Shown: one piece after another, positions 1 to 10,729 of the stretch
Position numbering within the stretch: the first letter of the stretch is position 1
How the letters are laid out: each line of letters starts with the position of its first letter
From: Patescibacteria group bacterium UBA6164
GTDB taxonomy: Bacteria; Patescibacteriota; Gracilibacteria; BD1-5; UBA6164
Length of the DNA: 18,756 nt
Reading direction: 5' to 3'
Assembly: GCA_002422305.1 (NCBI GenBank)
Contig: DIUG01000072.1
Span: forward strand, 1-18,756
The notes under the pieces: generated by a model
What the model was told of the DNA's origin: nothing
What the model saw: only the letters and a program-made list of their open reading frames with translations
Database searches by the model: none
Position numbers and translations under genes: made by a program

Positions 1-1
1 T

Positions 2-3000
2 ATATATAACAATTATTATTCTTGATCTTTATTACTAAATTATACTTTAGAAGAAGAAATGAAAGGTAATTGATTTACAAAAATTATATTTACTAGAAAT
101 TGATGAAATCATTCTGAAGATAAAACTTATAATATCATTTATAATTCTAATCTAACACCTTGAGAAAAAAATTTAAGTTTAGACTTAAATGAAATATGAC
201 TTGTTTCTTGAACAAATTATGAAGTAAAAATAATATGAGAAGATATTTCTTGAAATAAATCTTTTTCATCACCTATAAATATAAAATTTGATAATAAATG
301 ACCTTATGCACCTATTTTAGTAAATCTTCCTTGATGAAGTTCAATTCAAACACCTACTTTATTTTGGAATAATTCTATAGATGATGATTGAAATTGATCT
401 TGAGTTAAAGACTATAAATTAAATATTTATTCTTGAAGTGATTGTTCTTGAATTATAGTACAATCTTTTACATGAATAACTACAACTTCTCAAACTACAT
501 CTATTCTTTCAAATGGAAATTATTCTTGGAATGTTTTCGCTAGAGATAATCTATTAAATATTTGAAATACTTCTATTTGTGATAATTTTTTTATAGATAC
601 AACTATTCCTTGAATATCTAATCAAAAAATTACTAATACTTCTTATAACAACTCTACAAGTTATACTAAAAACTGAGATACAGTAGAAATAACAGCTAAT
701 CTAACAAATACAAATATATCTAATATAAAAGCGAATTTATCTGCTATTACTTGAAATCCATATAATAATGAAGTCTCATGTAATTCTCCTAGCTCTTGAA
801 TTACTTGTACATTTGATTGAAATAATTTAAAATATATTTTAAATGTTTGAGTTAATTGAAATACTTGAACTTTAGTAAAACAAGCAAAACTTATTATATC
901 AAATGCTTCTTGATTAAATACTATTGAAAAACTTTTATCTATAAATGTAGATAATGTTAGTCCTACAATTTGAAATATAACTTCACCTATTTGAATAATT
1001 TGATGAAATTCAAATAATATAACATGGTCTTGAATTAGTGATGAAAATTTAGAAAATATAAAAATTGAGTATTCTTGAAATTGATGACTTAATTATTCTC
1101 AACTTTACTTTTGAAATAATAATTGAAATTATATTTGGGATACTTCATCTTTGAGTGCATCCCTTAATTATAAAATAAAAATAACAGCAACTGATAAAGC
1201 TTGAAATACAAGTATAACTGAAAGTTGAATATTTATATTTGATGATGATGATCCTATTATACAAGACTGAACTATTACTTATCCTATATCAAATCAATAT
1301 ATAAAATGAAATAGTATAGAAAATATAACATGGAATAATTTAAACATTACTGATATCTGATGATTAGATATAAATCCTATATCTTTATATTATTCTTCTG
1401 ATGATTGAAATACATATAATTTAATAGCTTCTTCTTTACCTAATAATTGAATTTATATTTGGAATACTCCAAATATAAATTCAACAAATATAAAATTAAA
1501 AATAGTAGCTAAAGATAAAGTATGACATACTTCTGAATATGTTACAAATTATAATTTTAAAATAGATAGTATATTACCTGTATTAAATTTAGATATAGGT
1601 ACACCAACAAATAATTCTTATATAAATGAAAGTTGATTTGATTTAATTTGAAGCACAAGTGATTCTAATCTTGATAAAATAGAATATACTTTTAAAAGAT
1701 TAAGTGATAATAAATATTGGGATTGATCTAATTATGTTTGATTAGTTACATGGAATAATATAGAAAATAATATTACAACTACAGATTATAATTTCAATTT
1801 AACATTATTACCTAATATTTCAAATTGAGAAAATTATGAATTAATAGTGAAATCTAGTGATAAAGCTTGAAATGAAAATATTTTATCTGCTAGAAATTAT
1901 ACTGCAGATACAATAAATCCTACATTAAATGTTTTAAATTGAAATTTATGATATTTTTCTTGAAATATAAATATAATTTGAACTTCAAATGATAATTTAG
2001 CTTGAGTTTCATCAGTTAAAATATCTATAAAAAAATGAGATTCTTATTGGAATTGAAATTCTTGGACCTTATCTGAAACTATTTTAGCAGTAAACTCAGT
2101 AGATAATTATAACAATTGGAATTATGATTTTTCTAATAGTTTAATTGATGAAGATTGACAAAAATATGATTTTAAAGTATTTGCTTATGATAAAACCTAT
2201 AAAGTAAATAATAGTTCAAATTATTCATTTAGTTTAATTTTAGATAAAACTCCTCCTACAATAGATTCAAATATTTTTACATTTAACACTTTAAATAAAT
2301 ATCATTGATGAAATGTTTTAAATATAACATGGGATACTTCTTGATTTTATGATGAATTATCTTGATTAGCTGAAAACCCTATAATTTTAGAATTTTTTGA
2401 TTGAAATTCTTGGAGTGAAATAGCCGATAATTTAGTTAATAATTGAAGTTATGATTATATATTACCTTTAGTTGATACATCTATTTGAAAAATAAGAATT
2501 AAAGTAATTGATAAATTATGAAATTCATCTAATTATGTTTTATCTAATTCTTTTTTCATTGATAGTACTGACCCTACAATAATTTTAGTAGAAACAAAAT
2601 GAGATACTTTATGATGAATAAATTGATTTATTGTAGAATTTAGTGAAGAAATATTAAATGCTTGAAATTTAAATATAAATTCTATATTTTCTGTTTCTGA
2701 TTGAATAATATTAAATTCATCTTATTTAAATACTATTGTTAATAATAAAACAATAATTGAATTACAATTTACTTCATCTATAGATTGAACTTCTTTTACT
2801 CCTACACTAAATTATAATTGAAATATTATTTCTGATTTAGCTTGAAGAAAATTAGCTTCTGGATCAATAATATCAATTGATAAAGCAGAACCTAGAATTA
2901 TTAATTCTGAAATATTTGATACAAATTGAAATGGGAAATTTGATAAAATTGAAGTTACATTTTCTGAAAATCTTTCTTTAACAAATGATGATAGTGTATT

Positions 3001-5212
3001 TTCATTAAATAATACTTTAGTTTGAATGAATATATCTAGTGTTTCTATTGTTGATAATAAGGCTAATATAATTATTTCAGAAAGTATAGATTATAATACA
3101 GACAGTTCTTGAATAACTTTAAATTTTAATTCAAATTGAAATTGGAAAGATTTACTTAATAATCAAGCATGAAGTATTTGAATTCCAAATCTTTTAATTG
3201 ATAAAGCAAAACCAGTTTTAATTTCTGCAAATTTAAATGATAATAATCAAGATTATATTTGAGATAATATAGAATTATCTTTTTCTGAAAAAATATTTTG
3301 AGATATTTCTTGAATAAGCATTAGTTCTTGAGCTATAAATACATATCAATTAACTTGAAATATACTTAATTTAAGTATTAGTTGAATTAATTGAACTGAT
3401 CCAAATATATTTTTAGATTATATAAATTGAAATATAGAAGATATTAATTGAAATACTCTTTCTTTAATAAATAATAAATCTATTTTTGAAAAAATTTCAC
3501 CTAAAATATTATTAAAAGAAACTATTGATTCAAATAATAATTGAAAAATAGATAACATAAGAATAATATTTAGTGAAAACTTAAATTGAAATTTATCTGA
3601 TTTAAACATAGATGTAAATTGATATACAGTTAATAATTTTATTATGGATTGAGATAATTCAATCTTAATTAATTTAAATGAAAAATTATTAGCAGATACT
3701 AATTCTACACCTATAGTAAAAATATTATCAAATAATCTATTAGGAGATATAAATAATAATCCTTTAATAGCAGATATAAATTGAAGTTTAGCAGTTGATA
3801 AAGTTTGACCGATAATTACTTTAGCAAGGTTTGATGAATTAAATAATGAATTAAATTTAACATTTTCTGAAGAAGTTGGGGGTTCTTTAAATAATTCTTC
3901 TTTTATTCTTTCTTGATCTAATTCTAATATAACTAATGTAGAATTTATTAATTGAAGCAAAACAGCAATATTAACATTGGATTGAAATTGAATAATTTAT
4001 TGAATTTCTAAAATATCATTTTTAGAAAATACAGTTTGAGATCTTTTATGAAATAAACAAAGTTCTACTTATTTTAACAATATTTTAGGTTCAATTTTGA
4101 TAAATGAAATTATGTTTTCATGAGATCTACAATATATAGAATTAAAAAATATCTCTTCTACATCTATTGATATATCAAATTGGATAATAGAAAATGCTTT
4201 ATGAAATTGAAATAATTACATTATACCTTCTAATCAAGAAATAGAAGCTTGATGATACTATTTAATATCTACAAATGATAATTATTTTTCTTGAATAAAT
4301 TCTAATCAAATAGTAGATTTAAATATTTCTAATAATTTAATTTTAAAAAATGAAAATAATATAATTATTGATAAATGATTATATCAAACTTCTGAATATA
4401 ATACTTCTATAGAAAGATTAGAAAATTGTTTTGATAACTTAGATTCTAGTTGTTGGTATAAAGCTATAGTTAATAATTGATTTAATTCATCTAATTATTT
4501 CTGAACACCTAAATCATTAAATATTTATGATAATATAAATCCTATTTTAAGTACAAATATAATTGATAATTTATTACTACCTACTTGATATTATTCTATA
4601 AATTATATGTATTCTGATAATATAGAAATAAATACTTGAAGTATAGATTTTAGTTTAGAAAAATGGAATTGATTAAATTGGGTAAGTAGTACATGATATA
4701 ATATATGAAATATAAGTTTATCTTGATTTGAATTAGATATAAATTGATTAGAATATTGAAAATATAAAGCCACTTTTTCTATTTGAGATACTTCAAATAA
4801 TATTTCTATAATTAGTAATATATTTTATGTAGATAATTTTAGTATAAGTATAGATAATAATAATATTAATTTATGAATACTAAGTCCTTTAAAATTAAAA
4901 ATGTCTGAAGATTATGTAAATGTTGAAATTAAAACTATATGAGCTTGATTTAATTTATTACATTCATATGAAAATTCTGATATTTTAGATTGGGAAGGGG
5001 ATATATGATATTGAGCTTGTGAATGAGAATTTTGTAGTAATTTAGAAAATTATAAATCTAAAAATATAGTAAATCAATCTTGAGAAATACAAACTACTTG
5101 AAACTTAAAAACTTATAATTATAAAATAAAATATTGAGCTCTTATAGATTCTATACAAAAAGCCTGAATTTATAATATAATTAATAAATATGAAATATCA
5201 TTAAATTATTAA
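2..5212 (+). CDS. Giant multi-domain surface protein (adhesin-like), 5' end outside window
   Basis: Read with TGA as glycine, this frame is open from the window edge to a TAA at 5210-5212 (about 1736 residues). An in-frame ATG at 59 is unlikely to be the true start because the frame stays open upstream of it. The protein is a chain of beta-sandwich-like repeats of about 100 residues, rich in Asn, Ser, Thr, Ile and Gly. An FN3-like unit lies near residues 100-205. Ig-like units follow, with recurring NITW, YKIKITATDKAGN-type and IDxTxPTI signatures and a YWNGNSW motif near nt 2046. About five SwmB-like units (VTFSEN, IIFSEN, FSEEI) cover roughly residues 860-1360, several opened by a calcium-loop-like DxNxNGxxD. 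A lamin-tail domain and a last Ig-like unit follow. No LPxTG or obvious C-terminal anchor is visible. It is probably exported and may bind other cells; function is inferred from architecture alone. A terminator follows directly. Confidence 0.85.
4091..4530 (+). other. Lamin-tail domain (LTD) inside the giant surface protein
   Basis: Residues about 1364-1508 of the surface protein carry the hallmark pattern of an LTD: ILINEIMFSG, then QYIELKNISS, then a DISNW-type segment, a GGYYLIS-type strand and later ERLENCFD and FGTPKSLN. In bacteria this domain is typically found in secreted or cell-surface proteins, often with Ig-like repeats or nucleases. Here it sits between the SwmB-like repeats and the C-terminal Ig-like unit. 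The two cysteines in LENCFDNLDSSCW could form a disulfide, as expected of an exported protein. The identification rests on motif recognition by eye. Confidence 0.75.
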
Positions 5213-5249
5213 AAATGATTTCTGTAAAATACAGAAATCATTTTTTTTA
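5211..5249 (+). terminator. Intrinsic terminator of the surface-protein gene
   Basis: A 15-bp perfect inverted repeat (5211-5225 with 5231-5245, five-base loop) starts at the end of the stop codon. The T-rich right arm runs into eight T residues. Classic Rho-independent layout. Confidence 0.9.
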
Positions 5250-5290
5250 ATTATTCATTAATATTTATTAATTATTTTTTCAAAATAGTA

Positions 5291-5325
5291 AAAAAGGTAT
5301 AATAGTTAAACTATTATACCTTTTT
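5291..5325 (-). terminator. Intrinsic terminator, probably for the minus-strand gene at 5341-5796
   Basis: A 15-bp perfect inverted repeat (5291-5305 with 5311-5325, loop TTAAA) with five A on the left and five T on the right can work in both directions. It lies 15 nt past the stop of the minus-strand gene. The upstream plus-strand gene already has its own terminator, so this one most likely serves the minus strand. Confidence 0.8.
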
Positions 5326-5340
5326 ATAAACACTCCTTTT

Positions 5341-5796
5341 TTATTGTCCTTTTCTCATTTGTACAGCTGGCTCATCCCCGCCGAACCTAAATTTTTCAAT
5401 TGTTAAATTATACTTATCCCCCAACTGGTCATAAATGACTACTTGAGAGAAAAATCCGTTACTTTCGTAAGGTTGGTAGAACTCAAGTCTACTCTTGAGT
5501 ATATTGTTTTTAGATGTTTGTTCAACACCCAAAACAATTAGCTTCCTTGCAATCATACCCAATTCGTAATCTGAAAACTCTTGAAAGTATAACAAACTTC
5601 TTACACTATCAATAAAATCATTTGTAATGATTTCAGAATTAGTGTTTTTCCCACACAAATCTAAAAGATTTGAGATTTCATCACACACCACTGGAGGTGG
5701 TGGAGAAGGAGGTTCTTTCGGTTCTGGATAAGAAAGAGCCATTACTTGTTGTGAAACAACAAGTGAAAGAGTTATTATTAGAATTAATTTATTCAT
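5341..5796 (-). CDS. Small secreted protein of unknown function, compositionally foreign
   Basis: A 151-residue protein not recognised as any family. Residues 1-21 form a typical Sec signal peptide: Lys near the start, a hydrophobic core LILIITLSLVV and a probable cleavage site after VMA. A proline-rich stretch follows (PEPKEPPSPPPP), then a mixed globular region with two cysteines (residues 38 and 48). All eight glycines are GGN codons, including GGC and GGG, and none is TGA. Sampled 60-base lines contain 20-24 G+C, against 10 of 60 in a sampled ftsH line. It has a real Shine-Dalgarno sequence (GGAG, 7 nt before ATG), which its neighbours lack. These features suggest recent acquisition from a bacterium using the standard code, perhaps a host or prey, but the donor is unknown. 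It is divergent from ftsH and followed by its own terminator. Confidence 0.85.
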   Translation of the reverse strand: MNKLILIITLSLVVSQQVMALSYPEPKEPPSPPPPVVCDEISNLLDLCGKNTNSEIITNDFIDSVRSLLYFQEFSDYELGMIARKLIVLGVEQTSKNNILKSRLEFYQPYESNGFFSQVVIYDQLGDKYNLTIEKFRFGGDEPAVQMRKGQ

Positions 5797-5966
5797 TACT
5801 TTACTCCAAATTGAAAAAGAAAAAATTATCTTAAATACTTATATAAAATATTTAAGAAGTAAATTATATGTAATAATTATTATATGTCAAATATTTTATA
5901 TAAAATACTTTTGCAAAATAGCAACTTATTAATAAAATAGCTTATTATTAATAAGTTAAAAAATAA
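5797..5966. promoter_or_regulatory. Divergent promoter region with hairpin before ftsH
   Basis: This 170-nt A/T-rich region separates the minus-strand secreted gene from ftsH and must hold both promoters. No single -10/-35 pair can be picked with confidence. A perfect 13-bp inverted repeat (5923-5935 with 5945-5957, nine-base loop) ends 9 nt before the ftsH ATG. In the ftsH mRNA it would fold next to the start codon. Confidence 0.5.
5804..5807 (-). promoter_or_regulatory. Shine-Dalgarno site of the foreign secreted gene
   Basis: On the minus strand GGAG lies 7 nt before the ATG that ends at 5796. It supports this start codon. It stands out because the sequences before ftsH, dedA, murD, ruvC, ligA, the pilin gene and the 17425 gene are almost pure A/T with no such motif. 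Confidence 0.7.
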
Positions 5967-7835
5967 ATGACTGATAAAAAAATACCTAAGAAACCTGTTT
6001 TAAATAAAAAGAATAGTAATTTAAAAGCAATATTAACACTTTTAGCTATATCTTTAATTATAACTCTTTTACTGCCTTATATAAAAGAAAAAGAAACTTT
6101 TAAAGATACTAATATAGCATTAAATCAATTAGAACAAAAATATTTAAAATGAGAATATAGTGAGATAATTATAGATTGAAATAAAGCCATTGCTACCCTA
6201 AGTTGAAGTGAAATTATAGATTGATGAAAAACAAAAATTGCTAGAGATATAGTTACTCTTCCAAAAAATGATTCTTTAAAAGATTTATGAATATATAGTT
6301 CAAATATCAATACTTTAATTATAGTAAAAGATAAAACAAGTGAAGATTTTTGGAGTGATATGTTACCAACTATTATATCGTTTATATTATTTATAGTAAT
6401 ATGATTAGTTTTAATATCTAGAATGTGATGAGTTGCGAATAATGCAATGACTTTTTGAAAATCTAGAGCTAAATTATATGATAAAGATAAAGATAAAGTT
6501 CTATTTAAAGATGTAGCATGAGCAGAAGAAGAAAAAGAAGAATTATGAGAAATAGTACAGTTTTTAAAAAATCCTAAAAAATTTAGAGATATTTGAGCAA
6601 AAATACCTAAATGAACTTTACTTGTATGACCTCCTGGTACTGGTAAAACAATGTTAGCAAGAGCTGTTGCTTGAGAAAGCAATGTACCATTTTTAAGTAT
6701 TTCTGGTTCTGAATTTGTAGAAATGTTTGTATGAGTTTGAGCCTCAAGAGTAAGAGATTTATTTGAAAATGCTAAAAAAATTGCTCCAGCTATAATATTT
6801 ATAGATGAAATAGATGCTATAGGTAAAAAAAGATGACCTGGTACTGGTTGATGACATGATGAAAGAGAACAAACTTTAAATCAAATACTTACTGAAATGG
6901 ATGGTTTCAATAATGAAACAAATGTAATAGTAATGTGAGCTACAAATAGAGCCGATGTTCTAGATAAAGCACTTTTAAGACCTGGTAGATTTGATAGAAA
7001 AATTACAGTAAATCTTCCAAATATAGCAGATAGGGAAGAAATATTAAAAATACATGCTACTACTAGAAAAGTTGAAAATAATATAGATTTTAAATCATTA
7101 GCTTCAAAAACTGTATGATTTGCAGGTGCAGATTTAGGTAATTTGATAAATGAAGCGGCAATTATTTCCGCTAGAAATAATGAAAAAACAATTAATAATA
7201 AAAGAATAACTGAAGCTTTTGAAAGATTGGTAATGTGATTAAGAAAAAAATCTCAAGTAATGAATGAACAAGAAAAGAAAATTACAGCTTATCATGAAGT
7301 ATGACATGCTTTAGTTTGAAAATTATTACCAAATACAGATCCTGTGCATAAAGTCTCTATTGTGTCTAGATGATGAGCACTTTGAGTAACTTGGTTTTTA
7401 CCTGAAAGAGATACATTACTTGTATCTAAAGCTAAATATATAGATGAATTGGCAACTCTTTATTGATGAAGAGCAGCTGAAGAAATATTTTTTTGAAAAG
7501 AAAATATTACAACTTGAGCTTCAAATGATATAGAAAAAGCTACACATATTGCTCGTGAAATGGTTATGAGATATGGTATGTATGATGAAATAGGTAGAGA
7601 AAATTTTGCTTGAAATAGAAATGAATGAAATCATTTATGAACTTCAGAAAATAAATATATTTCAGAAAAAGCTCATGAAAAAATAGATGCAAAAGTAAAA
7701 GAAATTTTAGATAATGCTTATAAAACAGCTATTGAATTAATTACAAAAAATAAAGATTTGCATGAAAATATTACAAAAGAATTATTAAAAAAAGAAGAAT
7801 TATCAGAAGAACAATTCAATATTTTCTTCAAATAA
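5967..7835 (+). CDS. ftsH: ATP-dependent zinc metalloprotease FtsH
   Basis: A membrane-anchored AAA+ protease (622 residues, usual length) that degrades misfolded membrane proteins and regulatory proteins from the cytoplasmic side. Two membrane segments lie at about residues 18-38 and 132-152, flanking a short external domain. The AAA+ module has Walker A GPPGTGKT at 221-228, pore loop FVGVG, Walker B IIFIDEIDA and the second region of homology ending LRPGRFDR. The protease domain has the zinc motif HEVGH at 443-447 and the third ligand Asp in ASNDIEKAT at 521. The first Walker A glycine and the HEVGH glycine are TGA codons, so a standard-code reading would stop at residue 61. The start is the first ATG after the intergenic hairpin; no Shine-Dalgarno is seen. 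A terminator follows 5 nt after the stop. Confidence 0.97.
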
Positions 7836-7869
7836 AAAAAATCTAGTAAACTTTACTAGATTTTTTTTA
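7834..7869 (+). terminator. Intrinsic terminator of ftsH
   Basis: An inverted repeat centred at about 7851 (A-run, ATCTAGTAA, three-base loop, TTACTAGAT, T-run of eight) begins at the ftsH stop codon. It ends the ftsH transcript before the dedA operon. Confidence 0.85.
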
Positions 7870-7874
7870 TTTTT

Positions 7875-7898
7875 ATATATAATAGTACTATTATATAT
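7875..7898. promoter_or_regulatory. 24-bp perfect palindrome upstream of dedA, with -10-like TATAAT
   Basis: The only spacer between the ftsH terminator and dedA contains a perfect 24-bp palindrome centred on AGTACT. Its left arm includes TATAAT at 7878-7883, a plausible -10 box for the dedA-apaH-murD operon. Symmetry over a promoter suggests an operator for a dimeric repressor. A cruciform or chance A/T palindrome is also possible. Confidence 0.4.
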
Positions 7899-7912
7899 TT
7901 AAAAATAAAAAA

Positions 7913-8530
7913 ATGCACGAAATTATAAATACTATAGTTAATTTTTCTTCTGATCTATGATATACTTGAATTTTTATTATGATGGTCATTGAGTCTAGTT
8001 TTATACCATTCCCATCAGAAATAGCAATGATACCAGCTTGATATTTATCTAGTATATGAAAAATGAATTTTAGTATAGCATTAATAGTTTGAACTTTTTG
8101 AGCTATTATATGAGCTAGTATAAATTATATCTTATGATACTATTTATGAGATAAAACAATAAATAAACTTATTAAAAAATATTGAAAATATTTTTTAATA
8201 ACAAAACAACACTATGAAACAACTGAAAAATATTTTGAAAAACATTGAAGTATAACTACTTTTTTAGCTAGATTTATAACAGTTGTAAGACAATTAATAA
8301 GTCTTCCTGCTTGAGTATTTAAAATGAATTTTGCTAAATTTTTCTTTTATACATGATTATGAGCTTGATTATGGAATTTAATATTAATGACAATTTGATA
8401 TATAGCTTGAGAAAATAAAGAATTAATAGCAGAATATTCTTATGAAATATTAATAGGATCTGTATTTTTTATTTTAATAATAGCAAATATTTATTATTAT
8501 CTATACAAAAAAAAATATGGAAAAATTTAG
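7913..8530 (+). CDS. dedA: DedA family membrane protein
   Basis: A 205-residue polytopic inner-membrane protein of the DedA/SNARE-associated (VTT) family; some members recycle undecaprenyl phosphate or other lipid carriers across the membrane. The hallmark N-terminal motif VIESSFIPFPSE is at about residues 25-36. The second hallmark, FLARFITVVRQL...PAGVFKM, is in the middle, followed by two C-terminal hydrophobic helices and a basic tail (YKKKYGKI). Most glycines are TGA. It ends in TAG, confirming that UAG stays a stop here. It is the first gene of an operon with apaH and murD and overlaps apaH by 14 nt. The link with MurD fits a role in envelope lipid-carrier supply, which is inference; the exact substrate cannot be told. 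Confidence 0.93.
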
Positions 8531-9215
8531 AACAATATTCATTTGAGATGTTCAATGATGTTATGAAGAATTAAAATTATTAATAAAAAAATTAAAACTT
8601 AAAAAAAATGATAAAGTTTATTTTGTTTGAGATTTAATCAATAAATGACCTAAAAGTTATAAAGTAATAAAATATTTATATAAAAATAAGAATAGATTTT
8701 TTTCTGTAAAATGAAATCATGAGCTAAATTTTTTAAACTGGTTAAAATGAAATAAATATTCTGATGATAAACAATTTAAAAAAATACAAAAAAAAGTAGA
8801 TGAAAAAAAAACAGATTTTTTGATAAAATATTTAGAAAAATTACCTTTATATATTGAAGAGGATAATTTTATACTAATACATTGATGATTAATTCCTAAT
8901 AAAAAATTGGAAGAACATAATGAAGAAGAAATTACAAATATAAGAGATTATAACTGAAAACCTTGGTATAAATATTATAAATGAAATAAAATTATAATAT
9001 ATTGACATTGGGCTGAAGAATGATTAAATATAAAAGAAAGAACTAAATGATTAGATTCATGATGTGTATATTGAAAAGCATTAACAGCATATATATTAGA
9101 AACTTGAGAAATAATTCAACAAAATTCTCTTGATTGTTATGTGAATATTTATGAAACAAAAAACAAATTATTTAAAAAAGTAAAAAATATATTAAATAAA
9201 AAAATATGAAAATAA
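8517..9215 (+). CDS. apaH: ApaH-like symmetrical dinucleoside tetraphosphatase (metallophosphoesterase)
   Basis: A 232-residue cytosolic metallophosphatase, predicted to cleave Ap4A symmetrically to two ADP. The PPP-superfamily metal motifs are in order: GDVQGC at 10-15 (the DxQ form is common in ApaH), GDLINKGP at 38-45, GNHE at 66-69, HGGLIP, then GHWAE. The ApaH-specific C-terminal block LDSGCVYGKALTA is also present, matching the usual LDTGCVWGG-LTA. It is shorter than the roughly 270-280 residues usual for ApaH; the loss is in the region between HGGLIP and GHWAE. The ATG lies inside the end of dedA (14-nt overlap), and the stop overlaps the murD start by 10 nt, so translation is probably coupled. 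A PrpE-like or other PPP phosphatase is the alternative, but the C-terminal block favours ApaH. Confidence 0.85.
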
Positions 9216-10570
9216 AAGAATTAATTAGTTTTCAAAATCATAAAATAGCTATTTTATGATTTTGAAAAGAAGGGAAGTCTACTCTTTTTTTTCTTTTAAA
9301 ATTATGATTATCAAATATAAGCATATTAGATAAAAATAAAAATATAGAACAAATAGAGTGAATAAAATATATTATTTGAGAAAAATATTTATGTAATTTA
9401 GATGAATATAAAATTATTTTTAAAACAGCTTGAATATCACCATATACAAAAGAATTAGATAAATATAAAGATAAATTAATAACTCAAAGTCAATTATTTT
9501 TTGACAATTATAAGTGAAAAGTTATATGAATTACTTGAACAAAATGAAAATCTACTATATCAACATTAACATATGAAATATTAAAAAAAATATGATATAA
9601 TGTTAAATTGGTAGGAAATATAGGTAATCCCGTATTAGATGAAATAAATATTTTGAACAATGAAAAATATGACTATATAATATATGAATTATCTAGTTAT
9701 ATGCTAGAATGAATGAACCCCAAATTATATATATGAGTATTAAATAATATCTATAATTGTCATATAGAATGGCATAAATGAAGAGAAAATTATGAAAAAG
9801 CTAAATATTGAATTATTAAAAATGCTGAATATAAACTAATTAATTATGAATTAAATAATGAAATTTTTACTAATAATTGAGCTATATATTTTTGAGACTC
9901 TTGAAAATATTCTTATAAAAATTGATTGTTCTATAATTATGAACAATCAATTTTAGATGATTATGATATAGCATTAAAATGAGAACATAATAAAAGAAAT
10001 ATAAGTGCTGTATTATGAATAATTGATATAATTAATTCTAATGATATTTCTAAAAACATAGAAAAAATAAAAGAGATTCTTAGTAGTTTTTCTGGCTTAC
10101 CACATAGATTAGAGAATATTTGAACTTATAATTGAATAACATTTATAGATGATGGTATAGCAGTTACACCTGAAGCAACAATTGCTGCTATAGAAACATA
10201 TAAACAAAATATTTGAACAATTATATTATGATGACAAGATTGAAATTATGATTATATAAAACTAGTAAATATATTACAAAAATATAATATAGAAAATATA
10301 GTATTATTTCCAGATACATGAGAAAAAATATTTTGAAATCTATCAGAATATAATTATGAAAATGAATTTATTTTAAAATGAACTTTTAATCCAAAAATTT
10401 TAAAAACAAAATCAATGAAATCAGCAGTAAGTTTTGCATATAAAAATACATCTAAATGAAAAATTTGTTTATTATCTAATGCAGCACCAAGTTATAATTT
10501 ATGGTCGGGTTTTATTGAAAAATGATTAGAATATCAATTTGAAATAAAAAATTATTTAAATAAAAAATAA
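9206..10570 (+). CDS. murD: UDP-N-acetylmuramoylalanine--D-glutamate ligase MurD
   Basis: A 454-residue cytosolic Mur ligase that adds D-Glu to UDP-MurNAc-L-Ala in peptidoglycan precursor synthesis. The N-terminal Rossmann-like domain opens with KIAILGFGKEGKST-type sequence, characteristic of MurD. The central ATPase domain has the P-loop GITGTKGKST near residue 108, with all three glycines encoded by TGA. It is followed by GNIGNP, ELSSYMLEG, a NxxxxHxEWH segment and GEHNKRN. The C-terminal domain has GLPHRLE, then LGGQDGNYDY and LLSNAAPSYNLW near the end, matching the SPACASFD block of MurD. It is the last gene of the dedA-apaH-murD operon, overlapping apaH by 10 nt. No intrinsic terminator is found directly after the stop; hairpins follow further downstream. 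Confidence 0.95.
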
Positions 10571-10729
10571 TTTTAGATGATTTCATAAGCAAAAAGATAT
10601 AAAACTGCTTAAAATGCAAAATTTTCATTTTATATCATATATTAGCTTTAGAAAGCCAACTATTTTTTATACTAATATTACTCAAGTTATAAAGTAATTT
10701 TAGTATGATTTAAAATCATTAACTTTTTC

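Noticed and set aside
3418..3960. Minus-strand frame of 180 codons
   Set aside because: It lies antisense to the giant surface protein, whose table-25 frame is continuous and domain-rich. No start context or family match; low-complexity Ile/Leu/Phe shadow.
5967..6152. Separate 61-residue protein at the ftsH start
   Set aside because: It is only the N-terminus of FtsH cut at the first TGA under the standard code; the frame continues into the conserved protease.
6125..6682. Minus-strand frame of 185 codons
   Set aside because: Antisense to the membrane and AAA+ parts of ftsH; explained by TGA (TCA on the other strand) not being a stop there.
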